Assembly: GCF_024713945.1 (NCBI RefSeq)
Contig: NC_134684.1
Coordinates: 1,717,001 to 1,781,000, forward strand
Source of the DNA: Dermatophagoides farinae
Taxonomy: Eukaryota; Arthropoda; Arachnida; Sarcoptiformes; Pyroglyphidae
DNA length: 64,000 nucleotides
Direction of reading: 5' to 3'
Position numbers and translations under genes: made by a program
Shown here: one piece after another, positions 62,844 through 64,000 of the stretch
Numbering within the stretch: position 1 is the stretch's first letter
How the letters are laid out: each line of letters opens with the position of its first letter
Notes under the pieces: generated by a model
What the model saw: only the letters and a program-made list of their open reading frames with translations
What the model was told of the DNA's origin: nothing
Databases searched by the model: none

Positions 62844-64000
62844 CTATAATATTTGTAATGATTCAAAAAAAAAACAAAAACAAAAAACAAAAACAAAAAT
62901 TAATAAATTGGTTATCATCATAAAAATAAAAAAAATTTTCATTGTCTGTCTGTGTTTTTTTTTTTTTTTTTTTTGCTTACTACTACCAACTGACTGACTC
63001 ATTGACTCACTGACTCAGTGATTGACTGATATGGGCAAACAAACAAACAAAAAACAAAAAATAAAGGGAAGAAGAGGAAAATCACAAGAAGAAGAAGAAG
63101 AAGAAAAAAAATAGACTGAATGAACACAACTTTTTTATGTGAACTAAATTTTCTTTCACCTTTTGTTTTGTTTTACTTTTTTTTTCTTCGATGTGAAGGT
63201 ATTCTATTTTTTTGTTGTTGTTGTTGTTGTTGTTGTTTCATAGATTTGGACATTGCCAAATCGGCAAATGTGCCAAGCGATCCGTATCCAAAGCGTGTGT
63301 TTGTATGTCTACTTTGAAATAATTTCCCATCATCATCATCATCATCATCAAAGCAAACAAACAAACAAACAAAAAAAATCAATGAATGAATCAAGCGAGA
63401 AAAAAGGAAAAAAAAACCCAAACTCTTGTTTCGCGTGTTGTTGAGACTAGATTTTTGAATGCTTTGTCTTTTATTTCAAATGTTTTTTTTTATATATATT
63501 TGTTTGTATGATTTGGATTCTTCTTTTTTTTCCATTATTTTGCATGAAATCTTTTCATCCATAATCAAGAAAAACAACAACAACAACAACAACAAGCCAT
63601 GCACACACACACACACACTTGTGATGATGAAAACAAGTGATTGCGTGCCTCGATCAATGTTTTTTCATTCATTCATTTATGTATCGCGCAATCGATTCAA
63701 TCTCAATACACACAAACACACACATACACAATCTATTCATTCATTTCATTCGTATCTGAAAAAATCAAATGAAAATATTTTTGAATGAGTGGATGAGGAA
63801 GTATTTTTTTTTTTTTTTTTTTTTGGAACACCCAGATTATTGATCACATACGCACACACATACAGGTATTTCCATGCATGAATCCACATATCAAATAATG
63901 GATCCATAATGGATTATTAAACTTTCATTTTTTTTGTTGTTGTTCTTGAGAAAAAAAACTAAAACAAAATCTTCATGTCGCACACACACACACACACTGC
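62844..64000 (-). other. Dll: Distal-less intron (partial), repeat-rich
   Basis: The 1.16 kb to the right edge contains no upstream Dll exon. It shows GACT/GACTC runs near 62989-63028, a TTG run near 63213-63236, ATC repeats near 63329-63352, AAC repeats near 63573-63594 and a T run near 63804-63824. This fits the 3' part of a long intron before homeodomain residue 45. Confidence 0.7.

Overview
The window is eukaryotic nuclear DNA. It is strongly AT-rich, very rich in microsatellites (ATC/GAT, CA/TG, AAC/TTG, TC/GA) and homopolymers, and most of it is non-coding. Introns inside genes are usually tiny (54 to 82 bp), and the proteins carry Asn, Gln, His, Thr and Ala runs. The homeobox genes are of arthropod type. 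Together this suggests an acariform, probably astigmatan (dust-mite-like), mite. The species call is inference from style and cannot be proved here.

Layout. Positions 2-2944, plus strand: two tandem genes I do not recognise. The first is the 3' part of a protein with three spaced repeats. The second is a two-exon, probable single-pass membrane protein with a cysteine-bearing ectodomain and a charged cytoplasmic tail. Positions 4020-16637, minus strand: a complete engrailed-family gene in three exons, with a 10.7-kb first intron and a 77-bp second intron inside the homeobox. It is convergent with the membrane-protein gene. Positions 16638-49429: about 32.8 kb with no convincing gene, mostly microsatellites, with a few unique patches, an exact 82-bp tandem duplication and several hairpins. 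Positions 49430-51767, plus strand: two housekeeping genes in tandem, mitoribosomal protein mS26 (MRPS26) and the WD-repeat protein PWP1 (three exons). Positions 51768-62375: another gene-free stretch of about 10.6 kb. Positions 62376-62843, minus strand: the last coding exon of Distal-less, starting at homeodomain residue 45. Its upstream exons lie beyond the right edge.

How it fits together. Two appendage and segment patterning homeobox genes, engrailed and Distal-less, lie on the same strand about 46 kb apart. They are separated by gene-poor DNA that holds only two housekeeping genes. This resembles a genomic regulatory block with bystander genes. I see no CRISPR array, operon, phage, intact transposon, rRNA or tRNA gene. 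I found no clear new molecular system. The items most worth a second look are the en-Dll linkage, the two unrecognised left-hand genes, the hairpin just upstream of the engrailed start, and the local duplications near 42.2-42.8 kb.
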